Positions 36,167 through 45,874 of a DNA stretch of 64,000 nt are shown here, one piece after another (the first letter of the stretch is position 1; every line of letters begins with the position of its first letter). The position numbers and the translations under genes were made by a program. The stretch lies in contig OZ246012.1 of the NCBI GenBank assembly GCA_965230615.1, forward strand, positions 4,526,001 to 4,590,000. The letters are read 5' to 3'. Source of the stretch: G965230615 sp965230615. GTDB taxonomy: Bacteria > Pseudomonadota > Gammaproteobacteria > HTCC5015. A model generated the notes under the pieces. It was not told the DNA's origin. It worked only from the letters and a program-made list of their open reading frames with translations, and did no database searches.

Positions 36167-36188
36167 GGCGCGGCTTTTATGCCGCGTC
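36167..36188 (+). terminator. Hairpin between tsf and pyrH
   Basis: GGCGCGGC pairs with GCCGCGTC (one G-T pair) around a 6-base TTTTAT loop, followed by TTTGTATATATA. It lies 20 bases after tsf and 38 before pyrH. It may terminate part of the rpsB-tsf transcripts and lower expression of pyrH and later genes. Confidence 0.6.
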
Positions 36189-36225
36189 TTTGTATATATA
36201 AGGATAAGGTTAAAACGATAAAGCT

Positions 36226-36951
36226 ATGGCAAATAAACCTGTATATGCACGAATACTCTTAAAGTTAAGTGGTGAAGCTTTAATGGGTGAATACTCATAT
36301 GGTATTGACCCAAAAGTGATACAACGCATTGCTGAAGACATTAAGCGGCTCAGCGAGCTGCAGGTGGAAACAGCGATTGTGATTGGTGGCGGTAATATCT
36401 TTCGTGGTGCTGGTTTGGCTGAAGGTGGTATGGATCGTGTGACTGGCGATCATATGGGAATGTTGGCAACAGTGATTAACTCACTGGCATTGCAGGATGC
36501 ATTGGAAGGCGTAGGCGTACACAGCCGTGTGCAATCAGCATTAAAAATTAATGAAGTCTGTGAAGATTATATTCGCCGTCGTGCAGTAAGGCATTTAGAG
36601 AAAGGTCGAGTCGTTATCTTTGCTGCAGGTACAGGTAATCCCTTTTTTACGACCGATTCAGCGGCAAGCTTGCGTGCTGTCGAAATTGGTGCCGATCTCA
36701 TGCTAAAGGCGACCAAGGTTGATGGCGTCTATGATTCTGATCCATTTAAAAACCCGGATGCCAAGCGTTATTCAGTTTTAACCTACGATGAAGCTATTCG
36801 ATTAAAGCTGGGTGTTATGGATGCTACGGCAATGGTGATGTGCCGTGATCATAATATGCCAATTACTGTTTTTGATATGAATGAGCCTGATGCTTTGATA
36901 AAAATTATCACAGGCGAGGCTCTGGGAACACGCGTTGAGCGAGGTGAATAA
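36226..36951 (+). CDS. pyrH: Uridylate kinase
   Basis: PyrH is the bacterial UMP kinase that makes UDP for nucleic acids and sugar nucleotides. It is a hexameric amino-acid-kinase-fold enzyme: the ILLKLSGEALMG phosphate loop starts at residue 10, GGGNIFRGAG lies near residue 55, and GTGNPFFTTDSAA near 139. Length is 241 residues. The stop is two bases before frr. Confidence 0.97.
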   Translation: MANKPVYARILLKLSGEALMGEYSYGIDPKVIQRIAEDIKRLSELQVETAIVIGGGNIFRGAGLAEGGMDRVTGDHMGMLATVINSLALQDALEGVGVHSRVQSALKINEVCEDYIRRRAVRHLEKGRVVIFAAGTGNPFFTTDSAASLRAVEIGADLMLKATKVDGVYDSDPFKNPDAKRYSVLTYDEAIRLKLGVMDATAMVMCRDHNMPITVFDMNEPDALIKIITGEALGTRVERGE

Positions 36952-36953
36952 TA

Positions 36954-37511
36954 ATGATTGAGGATGTCAGAAAAGATGCCGAAAGCAGAATGCGTAAAAG
37001 TGTGGAGTCATTAGCTAATGATTTGTCTCGAATGCGTACAGGTCGGGCGCACCCTAGCTTTTTAGAGCATATCTCGGTTGATTACTATGGAACGCAAACA
37101 CCACTGAATCAGGTTGCGAATGTCAGTGTAGAAGATGCGCGAACCTTATCGGTTACACCATGGGATAAAGGTGCCATCCCGGCTATTGAGAAAGCGATTA
37201 TGAATGCAGACCTGGGTTTGAACCCAGTGACTGCTGGTACTGTTATCAGAGTGCCATTGCCAGCATTAACCGAAGAGCGTCGTAAAGAGTTTGTGAAGCT
37301 GGTAAAGCAGGAAGCGGAAAATGCACGCATTGCTGTGCGCAATATACGTCGTGATGCGAACTCCGATATTAAACAGTTATTAAAAGAAAAAGAAATCACT
37401 GAGGATGACGACCGTCGCGCTCAAGATATTATTCAAAAGTTAACGGACAAATACATTAAGGAAGTGGATACAACGCTTGAGAAAAAAGAAAAAGACTTGA
37501 TGGAAGTCTAA
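36954..37511 (+). CDS. frr: Ribosome-recycling factor
   Basis: RRF splits post-termination ribosomes together with EF-G. The 185-residue protein shows the family pattern RTGRAHPSFLE near residue 28, the central beta domain segment TPWDKGAIPAIEKAI, and the long C-terminal helix with RNIRRDAN near residue 129. It follows pyrH by two bases, consistent with co-translation. Confidence 0.97.
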   Translation: MIEDVRKDAESRMRKSVESLANDLSRMRTGRAHPSFLEHISVDYYGTQTPLNQVANVSVEDARTLSVTPWDKGAIPAIEKAIMNADLGLNPVTAGTVIRVPLPALTEERRKEFVKLVKQEAENARIAVRNIRRDANSDIKQLLKEKEITEDDDRRAQDIIQKLTDKYIKEVDTTLEKKEKDLMEV

Positions 37512-37538
37512 AGCCGACACTGGTCGCCGTATTAAAAA

Positions 37539-38279
37539 ATGACAACAAAACTTAATCATTTAGCGATTATTATGGACGGCAATGGCCGTTGGGCGCAGTC
37601 AAGAGGGCTGTTGCGTGGTTCAGGGCATAAAGCCGGAATCCGGTCGGTTAATCGTATAATGCAAGGTTGTCATCGGCATGATATCGAGCATTTGACGCTG
37701 TTTGCTTTTAGTAGTGAAAACTGGCGCAGGCCAAAAACCGAAGTTGGTTTTTTGATGGACCTGTTTGTTACCACGATTGGTAAAGAGATTAGTGAGCTGG
37801 TTAAAAATAATGTTTGTCTGCGTTTTATCGGTGATGTAAGCGCTTTCGATAAGCGTTTGCAGGATAGTATTAATGACGCAGTTGCGAAGACAGCTGATAA
37901 TACAGGTTTAAAGTTAAACTTAGCTGTTAACTATGGTGGTCGCTGGGATATAGCGCAAGCGGCAGCGCGTATTGCTGCTGAGGTTAAAGTAGGGCAGTTA
38001 GAACCTGCTGATATTAGCGCTGAAAAATTTGCTGACTATGTATCCATGGCAGATATGCCAGATCCCGATTTACTTATTCGCACAGGCGGGGAATATAGGA
38101 TTAGTAACTTTCTAAACTGGCAACTTGCCTATACAGAGCTCTACTTTACTGAGTGCTTATGGCCCGACTTTGACGACGAAGCGCTCGATAAAGCAGTCGC
38201 GTGGTTTGCTGGGCGGCAGCGCCGTTTTGGGCGCACACCTGAACAGGCTTCAGCGTTGAAGAAATATAATCATGCTTAA
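37539..38279 (+). CDS. uppS: Undecaprenyl diphosphate synthase
   Basis: This cis-prenyltransferase makes the C55 lipid carrier for peptidoglycan and other envelope polymers. The catalytic Asp13 lies in MDGNGRWA, followed by FAFSSENW (FSSENWxRP motif) and the C-terminal RTGGEYRISNF and ELYFTE.LWPDF signatures. Length is 246 residues. Its stop overlaps the cdsA start by eight bases. Confidence 0.96.
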   Translation: MTTKLNHLAIIMDGNGRWAQSRGLLRGSGHKAGIRSVNRIMQGCHRHDIEHLTLFAFSSENWRRPKTEVGFLMDLFVTTIGKEISELVKNNVCLRFIGDVSAFDKRLQDSINDAVAKTADNTGLKLNLAVNYGGRWDIAQAAARIAAEVKVGQLEPADISAEKFADYVSMADMPDPDLLIRTGGEYRISNFLNWQLAYTELYFTECLWPDFDDEALDKAVAWFAGRQRRFGRTPEQASALKKYNHA

Positions 38280-39093
38280 AAAGCGCATCATCACCGGCGT
38301 TATCCTGGCGTCAGTTGTATATTGCCTTATTGTTTTTTCACCAACGCCTTGGCTTGTTGGGGCGGTGGCTTTCGTTGTGTTGTTGGCGGGCTATGAATGG
38401 GGGCGGTTGGCTGGTTACCATGCGCCGTTATTTCGAATTATCTATGGCTTCTCACTATTGCTGCTGACTGTACTCTGCTATCAGTCAAGAATGACACTCA
38501 ATATAGAAGACTGGCTTTATTGGTTAGCATTAGTATGGTGGTTTCTCGTCTTGCTATGGGTGGTTGCTTATCAGTATGGCTTTTTGAATAAAGGTATTAG
38601 CCCTTTTGTGAAGTTGCTTTTGGGATATGTTGTTATCGTCCCATTCAGCTTGGCATTTATTCGCTTGCATGCTGGGGATGCACAAGGGCCTTTTTGGGTG
38701 TTGTATTTATTGTTTGTTGTGGCGGCTGCTGATATCGGCGCTTATTTCGCCGGTAAGTCTTTTGGGAATTTGAAATTGGCATCTAATGTGAGTCCTGGCA
38801 AAACGTTGGAAGGCTTATTAGGTGGCCTATTCAGCGTGTTATTGCTATCAATCGTGACAAGCTATTTATTTGCTTTGCCCTCCGAAAAGTTGGGGGCGTT
38901 AATTTTATGTAGTTTATTAGCAGCTATTTTCTCCGTTGTAGGGGATTTATACGAGAGCCTGATGAAACGCATGGTAGGTCTTAAAGATAGTGGCAATATA
39001 TTGCCCGGGCATGGTGGCGTGTTAGATCGAATTGACGGCTTGATGGCAGCTGCGCCGGTGTTTGCTTTAAGTTATTTGTTGTGGATTGTTTAG
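38272..39093 (+). CDS. cdsA: Phosphatidate cytidylyltransferase
   Basis: CdsA makes CDP-diacylglycerol, the precursor of all the phospholipids, in the inner membrane. The 273-residue protein has about seven or eight hydrophobic segments. The CDS signature is near the C-terminus (SLMKRMVGLKDSGNILPGHGGVLDRIDGL region), and the DIGAYFAGKSFG segment lies near residue 160. It overlaps uppS and precedes dxr by 16 bases. Confidence 0.95.
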   Translation: MLKKRIITGVILASVVYCLIVFSPTPWLVGAVAFVVLLAGYEWGRLAGYHAPLFRIIYGFSLLLLTVLCYQSRMTLNIEDWLYWLALVWWFLVLLWVVAYQYGFLNKGISPFVKLLLGYVVIVPFSLAFIRLHAGDAQGPFWVLYLLFVVAAADIGAYFAGKSFGNLKLASNVSPGKTLEGLLGGLFSVLLLSIVTSYLFALPSEKLGALILCSLLAAIFSVVGDLYESLMKRMVGLKDSGNILPGHGGVLDRIDGLMAAAPVFALSYLLWIV

Positions 39094-39109
39094 ATTGTAC
39101 GGATAGTCG

Positions 39110-40324
39110 ATGCAAGCAACTGTTAATATCACAATTTTAGGGTCGACAGGTAGTATTGGTCTTAGCACATTAGATGTGATTAGCCGCTATCCTAACAAAT
39201 ATCAGGTGTTTGCTTTAACGGCTAACTCATCTGTTGATAAATTATATGCGCAATGTTTGCAGTACCAGCCACGTTTTGCTGTTATGCGTGATAACGATAG
39301 CGCTGAAAAGTTACAACAACGTTTATTAGATGCCGCGCATACCGATACTGAAGTGCTGTCAGGCGAGTCAGGCTTATTGCAAGTCGCTGGTGATCAGCAA
39401 GTGGATTATGTGATGGCTGCTATCGTTGGTGCCGCTGGATTGCTGCCAACGCTAGAGGCCGCCAAGCAAGGTAAGCGTGTATTATTAGCGAATAAAGAAG
39501 CGTTGGTCATGTCAGGTCAGCTGTTTATGGATGCTGTAAAAGATAATAATGCAACGCTATTGCCAATTGATAGTGAGCATAATGCGATTTGGCAATGCTT
39601 GCCGCAACATAAGAGCAGGCAGCAGCAAGACGACGCCACTTACCTTGAGAGTGTGGGGGTACGTAAAATTTGGCTAACCGCTTCGGGTGGCCCATTTCGT
39701 AAAACGCCATTGGAAGCGTTACAAAATGTTACACCTGAACAGGCCTGTGCCCACCCTAACTGGGATATGGGGCGTAAGATTTCCGTCGATTCTGCCACAA
39801 TGATGAATAAGGGCTTGGAAGTAATAGAAGCTTGTTGGTTGTTTGCAACCAGTGCTGATCATATACAAGTCGTGGTGCACCCTGAAAGTGTTATTCATTC
39901 GATGGTTGCCTATAGTGATGGCTCGGTATTAGCTCAGTTAGGCAATCCTGATATGCGTACACCTATAGCACATGCTTTGGGGTGGCCGGAGCGAATCGAG
40001 TCAGGTGTGGAACCTCTCGATATATTTGCTGTCGCACAATTAAACTTTGTCGAACCAGATACCGAGCGCTTTCCTTGTTTGGATCTGGCTTACCAGGCAA
40101 TAAATACCGGCGGAACGGCAACCGCTGTGCTTAATGCGGCGAATGAGATTGCTGTTGACGCATTTTTGTCTGGCCAGATTCAGTATATGCAGATTGCCGA
40201 TGTTGTTGCGCAAACCCTAGGGGGAATCACTGTGCGAAAAGCAGATAGCCTGGACGTAATATTGCAAGCTGACAATGATGCGCGGCAATATGCTAACAAT
40301 TATATAAACAGCACCCTCCAATAA
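39110..40324 (+). CDS. dxr: 1-deoxy-D-xylulose 5-phosphate reductoisomerase
   Basis: Dxr converts DXP to methylerythritol 4-phosphate, the committed step of the MEP isoprenoid pathway that feeds UppS. The NADPH-binding ILGSTGSIGLSTLDV lies at residues 7-21. The metal and substrate segments LLPIDSEHNAIWQCL and TASGGPFRKTP, and VDSATMMNKGLE, are intact. Length is 404 residues. Confidence 0.96.
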   Translation: MQATVNITILGSTGSIGLSTLDVISRYPNKYQVFALTANSSVDKLYAQCLQYQPRFAVMRDNDSAEKLQQRLLDAAHTDTEVLSGESGLLQVAGDQQVDYVMAAIVGAAGLLPTLEAAKQGKRVLLANKEALVMSGQLFMDAVKDNNATLLPIDSEHNAIWQCLPQHKSRQQQDDATYLESVGVRKIWLTASGGPFRKTPLEALQNVTPEQACAHPNWDMGRKISVDSATMMNKGLEVIEACWLFATSADHIQVVVHPESVIHSMVAYSDGSVLAQLGNPDMRTPIAHALGWPERIESGVEPLDIFAVAQLNFVEPDTERFPCLDLAYQAINTGGTATAVLNAANEIAVDAFLSGQIQYMQIADVVAQTLGGITVRKADSLDVILQADNDARQYANNYINSTLQ

Positions 40325-40337
40325 GAGTCAGTCATTC

Positions 40338-41699
40338 ATGAGTATGTTTTTCACCAGTGTTGTTGCGTTTATTATTGCCTTAGGTGTATTGGTCGCAGTG
40401 CATGAGTTTGGGCATTTTTGGGTGGCGCGCAAAATGGGTGTTAAAGTGTTGCGTTTTGCGGTTGGCTTTGGCCAGCCACTACTGGCTTATCGAAGCCCTA
40501 AGAGTGGTGTTGAATATGCAATCTGTCAATTTCCACTGGGTGGCTATGTCAAAATGCTTGACGATGCCGGGCCGCATGAAGCTGAATACCATCAGGCTTT
40601 TAACAATAAATCTGTTTGGGCGCGTATTGCTATTTTAGCAGCAGGTCCGATGGCTAACTTTTTGCTGGCGATTTTAATTTATGCGCTGGTCTTTATGATT
40701 GGTATAGAAGGCTACCGTCCACTGGTAGGGGATGTCAAAGCAGGCTCTTTTGCACAAGCGGCCGGTATTGAAAAAGGCGAAGAGATTATTGCTGTTAATG
40801 GTCAGTCAACCAAGACTTGGCAAGAAGTGCGCCTGGCTTTGATTGATGCGGTATTAGATAGCCAGTCAGTTGATCTGCAATTAAAGTCTAGCCACGATAT
40901 GCTGTTAGATAAACAGATCCACTTTGGCAATACAGCGTTTCTCAAAGAGCAAAGCGATATAATTGAAAAGCTAGGTTTGTCAGTGTGGGTGCCCGAAGTT
41001 GAGCCTGTTATTCATACCGTTGTAGCCGATAGTGCAGCTGCTAAATATGGTTTGCAGTCTGGTGACAGAATTGTGCAAATCGATGATGTGCTTATTCATG
41101 ACTGGTCTGACTTTGCGAATTATATCAGTACTAAACCTGATCAAGCGGTTGTCATGCAAATCGAGCGTAACCATCAGCCGCTGACATTGAATGTTGTCGC
41201 GGGTAGTACCGAGCGTGGTAATAAAACCGTAGGCTTTTTAGGCGCAGGTTATGAAAGACCCGAGGGCTTGGATAAGCTTTGGGTAACGGTGAAGTATCCA
41301 GTTTTTGAGGCGCTAGCAAAAGGCTTGATAAAGACTTGGGATATGTCTTTGTTGACATTAAGAATGCTAGGTAAGTTGATTGTCGGTGAGGCTTCAACGA
41401 AAAACATCAGCGGGCCTATAACGATTGCGGACTATGCAGGTAAGTCTGCAAGTATTGGTTTGAGTTACTTTTTGGACTTTATGGCTATTGTAAGCGTGAG
41501 TTTAGGGGTGCTGAATTTGCTGCCCATCCCTTTATTAGACGGTGGGCGCTTGCTGTATTATGCCATAGAAGTATTAAAAGGCAGCCCAGTCTCAGAGCGC
41601 TTCCAGATTATAGGGCAGAATATTGGCCTGGTAATTTTGGCTTGTTTAATGTCGTTAGCTTTTTATAACGATTTGACTCGTATATTTGGATTAAATTAA
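40338..41699 (+). CDS. rseP: Regulator of sigma-E protease RseP
   Basis: RseP is an intramembrane site-2 zinc metalloprotease that cleaves anti-sigma factors in the envelope stress response and clears signal-peptide remnants. The active site HEFGH has His22, Glu23 and His26 in the first membrane helix, and the second motif NLLPIPLLDGG lies near the C-terminus. Two tandem PDZ domains occupy the periplasmic middle. Length is 453 residues. Its TAA stop shares one base with the bamA ATG. Confidence 0.95.
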   Translation: MSMFFTSVVAFIIALGVLVAVHEFGHFWVARKMGVKVLRFAVGFGQPLLAYRSPKSGVEYAICQFPLGGYVKMLDDAGPHEAEYHQAFNNKSVWARIAILAAGPMANFLLAILIYALVFMIGIEGYRPLVGDVKAGSFAQAAGIEKGEEIIAVNGQSTKTWQEVRLALIDAVLDSQSVDLQLKSSHDMLLDKQIHFGNTAFLKEQSDIIEKLGLSVWVPEVEPVIHTVVADSAAAKYGLQSGDRIVQIDDVLIHDWSDFANYISTKPDQAVVMQIERNHQPLTLNVVAGSTERGNKTVGFLGAGYERPEGLDKLWVTVKYPVFEALAKGLIKTWDMSLLTLRMLGKLIVGEASTKNISGPITIADYAGKSASIGLSYFLDFMAIVSVSLGVLNLLPIPLLDGGRLLYYAIEVLKGSPVSERFQIIGQNIGLVILACLMSLAFYNDLTRIFGLN

Positions 41700-44212
41700 T
41701 GCCCAAATTAATAAAAACAAAACTGTTGTTGCTGGCTTTAAGTTGCTTCTTGCTCTCTATTAAGGCCCAGGCGGATACCTTTAGAGTGGATAGTATCGAG
41801 TTGGTTGGCGCTAAACGTATCACTTTGGCAACAGTGTTGAGTTATTTGCCGGTAAGTGAAGGCGATGTGCTAACGCCAGCCTTGACGCGGGATGTGATGC
41901 GGGCGCTTTATAATACGGAATTTTTTCGTGATATCAGTTTGAGTCGCCGAGATAATGTGTTGGTGGTCGAGGTTAAAGAACGGCCAGCGATTGCGGAAAT
42001 CAACTTTGATGGAAACAGTAAGGTTAAAACACAGGATATTACCGAAGCGTTTGAAAACGTTGACTTAGTCAGAGGGCGTATCTATAACGATCTGGTGCTC
42101 GATAAAATGCAGCAAGAGCTTGAGCGTGTTTACTATAGTGTTGGCCGCTATGGCGTTAAGATGGATACTCAGGTTACTCCGTTGCCGCGTAATCGCGTTA
42201 AGATTGATATTGATATCAAAGAAGGTTTAAGTTCAAAGATCCGCAAGATTAATATTGTCGGTAATAAAAGCTTTTCAGACAAAGAAATTCTGAAGCGTTT
42301 TGAGCAAGGTGTGCCGAAATGGTGGCAGTTCTTTAGCGGTAAAGACCAATATGCCAAGCAAAAAATTGCCGGCGATTTAGAAACGCTCGAATCATTTTAT
42401 CTGAATCGAGGCTATGCGAATTTTCGTCTGGTATCAGCCCTGGTGACTATGTCGCCGGATAAAAAAGATATTTATATCACCTTGAATATTGAAGAGGGTG
42501 ATAAATACCGGGTGCGTGATATTTCTATCAGCGGTGAGTTGGGTGTGCCGAGACCCGGCTTGCTTACCGTTGCCGGTGCCTTTAATCCGAAAGGCAGCTA
42601 TTTTTCTAATGGTAATGCTAATGCGGTTGTCGAGCAGATTAAACAGCAACTAGGTAATGTCGGTTATGCGTTTGCTGAAGTGGATGTAAAGAAAATTATT
42701 GATGATGCCACTAAGGAAGTTGATCTGGATTTCATTGTGGATCAAGGGCAGCGAGTCTATGTCCGCCGTATTTTATTTGATGGTAATGATAAAACCAGAG
42801 AACACGTTTATCGGCGTGAATTGCGTCAGTTAGAAGGGGCTTGGTATTCTGATCCGCTGGTAGAGCGTTCTAAAGTGCGGGTGCAGCGTTTGCGCTATGT
42901 TGACGAAGTCGAGATTGAAAAGCTGAATGTGCCAGGTCGAGATGATCAGGTTGATATTGTTTATAAGGTTAAAGAGCGTCTAGCGGGTTCATTTAATATT
43001 GGTGCGGGCTTTTCCGGCGATAATGGTGTGGCTTTAAGTGGTAGTTTGACGCAGGAAAACTTATTTGGCACCGGTGAGAGTTTATCGATTAGTGTAAGTG
43101 AGAATGATGTTGTGACCCGCTTGAGTGCGTCACATGTGAAGCCCTATGTCACAAAAAGCGGGGTGACTCGTGCACTGAATTTCTCAATGAGTGAAGTGGA
43201 TACTGAAGAGACCTCATTTACCAATTTCATTACCAATACACGTTCAGTCGGGGTTAATTATCGCTGGCCTGTGTCAGAATATAGCATTGTAGGTATAGGG
43301 GCTGATGTTGATAATGTTGATATTAAGCTAAGCGATTTTTCTAATACCGGTTCATTCGAGGTGGATGGCTTTATCGATGGTGACTCTGCATTTGAGGGTG
43401 ACGGCAATGGCAGTGAGTATGATCAGCTAAGCCTGAATTTATTGTATTCTTACGATACGCGTAACCGGAGCATTTTCCCCGATAGAGGTATTCGTCAGTC
43501 GGTTTCCTTAGCACTTGAGTTGCCGGGCAGTGACCTTGAGTATTTTAAGTTGCGCTACAATGGCGACTATTATTGGCCGGTCACGCGTAATACCACATTG
43601 AACTTAAGTTATACCATCGGTATTGGTAATGGTTATCGCGATCTAGATGGCCTGCCTTTTTACGAAAATTTTGTTGCTGGTGGTATTAATAGCCTGCGTG
43701 GCTTTGAGTCACGTAGCATCGGGCCTAGAGAGAACCGGTTCTTATATGCTGTGCCTGATATTGACCCTGATACTGGCGAACAGCGTATTGTTGAAGGCCA
43801 ACCGTCATTTATTGCCGCTAGACGCAATACCGCAGATGTATTGAGAGTCACAGAAGGCGTCGAGGGCTCTGGCGCTATTTTCCCAGGTCAGCAGTTTATT
43901 TCTATTCCTGATTTGTTAGAGGTGAATAGACGAACTGTCGGGGGGGAGTTGATGACTCTGGCCACACTTGAATATATATTGCCGCCTGTCGGCGGTCAGC
44001 GCTTGACGCGTTTTAGTTTCTTTTATGAGGCCGGTGGGGTCTTTGAAGATATTGATAGCTTTGAGCCTGATGAGATACGCTCCTCTGTTGGTATAACGTT
44101 TAGATGGTTTGCGCCTGTTGGCCCAATGGTCTTTAGTTATGCTGTGCCATTGGAGGAACAGCCGGGTGATGAAACAGAAGAATTCCAGTTTACTGTTGGT
44201 GGATCTTTTTAA
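41699..44212 (+). CDS. bamA: Outer membrane protein assembly factor BamA
   Basis: BamA is the Omp85 core of the machine that folds outer-membrane beta barrels. A signal peptide (cleavage near IKAQA-DT) is followed by five POTRA domains (about residues 25-425) and a 16-strand barrel. The conserved L6 motif is RGF at residues 667-669, and the protein ends in a C-terminal phenylalanine. Length is 837 residues. It overlaps rseP by one base and precedes skp, the conserved order. Confidence 0.97.
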   Translation: MPKLIKTKLLLLALSCFLLSIKAQADTFRVDSIELVGAKRITLATVLSYLPVSEGDVLTPALTRDVMRALYNTEFFRDISLSRRDNVLVVEVKERPAIAEINFDGNSKVKTQDITEAFENVDLVRGRIYNDLVLDKMQQELERVYYSVGRYGVKMDTQVTPLPRNRVKIDIDIKEGLSSKIRKINIVGNKSFSDKEILKRFEQGVPKWWQFFSGKDQYAKQKIAGDLETLESFYLNRGYANFRLVSALVTMSPDKKDIYITLNIEEGDKYRVRDISISGELGVPRPGLLTVAGAFNPKGSYFSNGNANAVVEQIKQQLGNVGYAFAEVDVKKIIDDATKEVDLDFIVDQGQRVYVRRILFDGNDKTREHVYRRELRQLEGAWYSDPLVERSKVRVQRLRYVDEVEIEKLNVPGRDDQVDIVYKVKERLAGSFNIGAGFSGDNGVALSGSLTQENLFGTGESLSISVSENDVVTRLSASHVKPYVTKSGVTRALNFSMSEVDTEETSFTNFITNTRSVGVNYRWPVSEYSIVGIGADVDNVDIKLSDFSNTGSFEVDGFIDGDSAFEGDGNGSEYDQLSLNLLYSYDTRNRSIFPDRGIRQSVSLALELPGSDLEYFKLRYNGDYYWPVTRNTTLNLSYTIGIGNGYRDLDGLPFYENFVAGGINSLRGFESRSIGPRENRFLYAVPDIDPDTGEQRIVEGQPSFIAARRNTADVLRVTEGVEGSGAIFPGQQFISIPDLLEVNRRTVGGELMTLATLEYILPPVGGQRLTRFSFFYEAGGVFEDIDSFEPDEIRSSVGITFRWFAPVGPMVFSYAVPLEEQPGDETEEFQFTVGGSF

Positions 44213-44245
44213 TTTGATCGTTCTTTAGTATATAAAGGTAAGAAA

Positions 44246-44794
44246 ATGAAATTATTCAATATTGTAAAAATATCAGTTCTAAGTGCTTTGGTGGTTTTTT
44301 CGCAAACGGCGGTAGCGCAAGATGCGACTGAGGTTTTAAAAGTAGGCTTTGTTGATGTGCAGGCTGTGTTTGCCAAAATCCCACAAACGCAAGAAGCCAA
44401 TAAAATTTTAGAAAAAGAAGCTAAGAAAAGAGAAGAAGAGTTTAAAAGCTTAACAACTGAAGTTAAAGCCTTAGGCGAAAAAGTGACGCGTGATGCACTA
44501 ACTATGAGTGATGAAGAGCGTATTAAGCTGCAGGAAGAACTGCGTAGTAAAGAGCAAAAGCTGCGTTTGACTAAGGGTATCATCGAGGAAGATATGAAAA
44601 TTATGCAATCGCAGATGATACGCGCAGTGCGTCAACGAATCTATGCGGCCGTTAATAAAATTGCCACAGAAGAAAAATTCGATATGATTTTGATTGAAGG
44701 TGTCTTGTTCAGTAACAGTAAAGTTAACCTGACACAACAAGTTATCGACTTTATGACGTCGGTCGGTAAGAAAGGCAAAAAGAAAGATAAGTAA
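44246..44794 (+). CDS. skp: OmpH/Skp family periplasmic chaperone
   Basis: Skp is a trimeric, jellyfish-shaped chaperone that carries unfolded outer-membrane proteins to BamA. The signal peptide ends near TAVAQ-DA. The mature protein begins with the VGFVDVQAVF beta strand and continues in a long charged coiled coil (about residues 45-140), then a return strand with DMILIEGVLF. Length is 182 residues. It lies between bamA and lpxD, as usual. Confidence 0.94.
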   Translation: MKLFNIVKISVLSALVVFSQTAVAQDATEVLKVGFVDVQAVFAKIPQTQEANKILEKEAKKREEEFKSLTTEVKALGEKVTRDALTMSDEERIKLQEELRSKEQKLRLTKGIIEEDMKIMQSQMIRAVRQRIYAAVNKIATEEKFDMILIEGVLFSNSKVNLTQQVIDFMTSVGKKGKKKDK

Positions 44795-44818
44795 GCTTAT
44801 CTTTCGTTCGTATTACTG

Positions 44819-45874
44819 ATGGCCAATAAACATTATACACTGGCACAGTTAGCTGAAAAGTTTTCAGTGCAAGTGGTTGGCGATGCAGATTGCGAAATAT
44901 CTGCTGTTGCTGATATTCAGTCAGCAACAGCAGGCAGTATTACCTTTTTAAGTAACCCTCGCTTTAAGCATCATCTGCAGAGTAGTCAGGCCTCGGCGAT
45001 CATTATCTCTGAAGCGATGTTGGAAGACTGTAGCTTGCCTGCGCTGGTGACGAGCAATCCCTATTTGCTTTATGCCAAAGTATCCAGCTTGCTGAACCCC
45101 GATGAAGACTTGGCGTTGGCAGCCATGATCCATCCGTCAGCTGTGATTGCGGGTACGGCCAAGGTAGACCCCAGTGCGCATATTGCAGCGAATGTTGTTA
45201 TTGAAGATGATGTGGTGATTGGCGCCAATAGTTATATAGGGCCTTGCTGCGTGATCAAGCGACGGGCACGGATTGGTCAGGCAAGTAAGCTTAGCGCAAA
45301 TATTACGGTCTGTACGGATTGTGAAATAGGTGATCGTGCCATTATTCATCCAGCGGTTGTGATAGGTTCTGATGGCTTTGGATTTGCCAATGAAAAAGGT
45401 GAGTGGTTCAAAATACCGCAGCTTGGTAAAGTGGTCATTGGCGATGATGTTGAAATTGGTGCTGGTGTAGCGATTGATCGTGGTGCTATAAATAACACCG
45501 TTATTGAAAATGGTGTTAAACTAGACAACCAGATTCATGTTGCGCATAACGTCAGTATTGGTGCTCACACTGCGATGGCAGCCCAGTCAGGCATTGCTGG
45601 CAGCACAAGCATCGGTCAGTATTGTGCTATTGGCGGTTCTACAGGTATTTTAGGTCACTTGAAGATTGCCGATGGCACGCAGTTACATGCTTTCTCTCAG
45701 GTATCCCAGTCTATTAAAGAGCCCGGTAGTTACGCCTCGGGGGTGCCACTGGAGCCTACCGTACAGTGGCGTCGTAATTGGGCACGTATGAAGCAGCTTG
45801 ATGAGATGGCCAAGCGTTTGAAGCAACTTGAAAAACTATTGTTAGAAAAAACCGATAAAGGGGAGCCCTCTTGA
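44819..45874 (+). CDS. lpxD: UDP-3-O-(3-hydroxyacyl)glucosamine N-acyltransferase
   Basis: LpxD adds the N-linked hydroxyacyl chain in the third step of lipid A synthesis. It has an N-terminal uridine-binding domain with SITFLSNPRF (about residues 40-50), then a left-handed beta helix of hexapeptide repeats, with the catalytic histidine in NQIHVAHNVSIG (about residue 240). A C-terminal helix follows. Length is 351 residues. The TGA stop overlaps the TTG start of fabZ. Confidence 0.96.
   Translation: MANKHYTLAQLAEKFSVQVVGDADCEISAVADIQSATAGSITFLSNPRFKHHLQSSQASAIIISEAMLEDCSLPALVTSNPYLLYAKVSSLLNPDEDLALAAMIHPSAVIAGTAKVDPSAHIAANVVIEDDVVIGANSYIGPCCVIKRRARIGQASKLSANITVCTDCEIGDRAIIHPAVVIGSDGFGFANEKGEWFKIPQLGKVVIGDDVEIGAGVAIDRGAINNTVIENGVKLDNQIHVAHNVSIGAHTAMAAQSGIAGSTSIGQYCAIGGSTGILGHLKIADGTQLHAFSQVSQSIKEPGSYASGVPLEPTVQWRRNWARMKQLDEMAKRLKQLEKLLLEKTDKGEPS

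Noticed and set aside
43691..43935. Long extracellular loop in BamA after the RGF motif considered as an unusual insertion
   Set aside because: E. coli BamA also has a long loop 6 at this place; the length is within what I would expect for the family.
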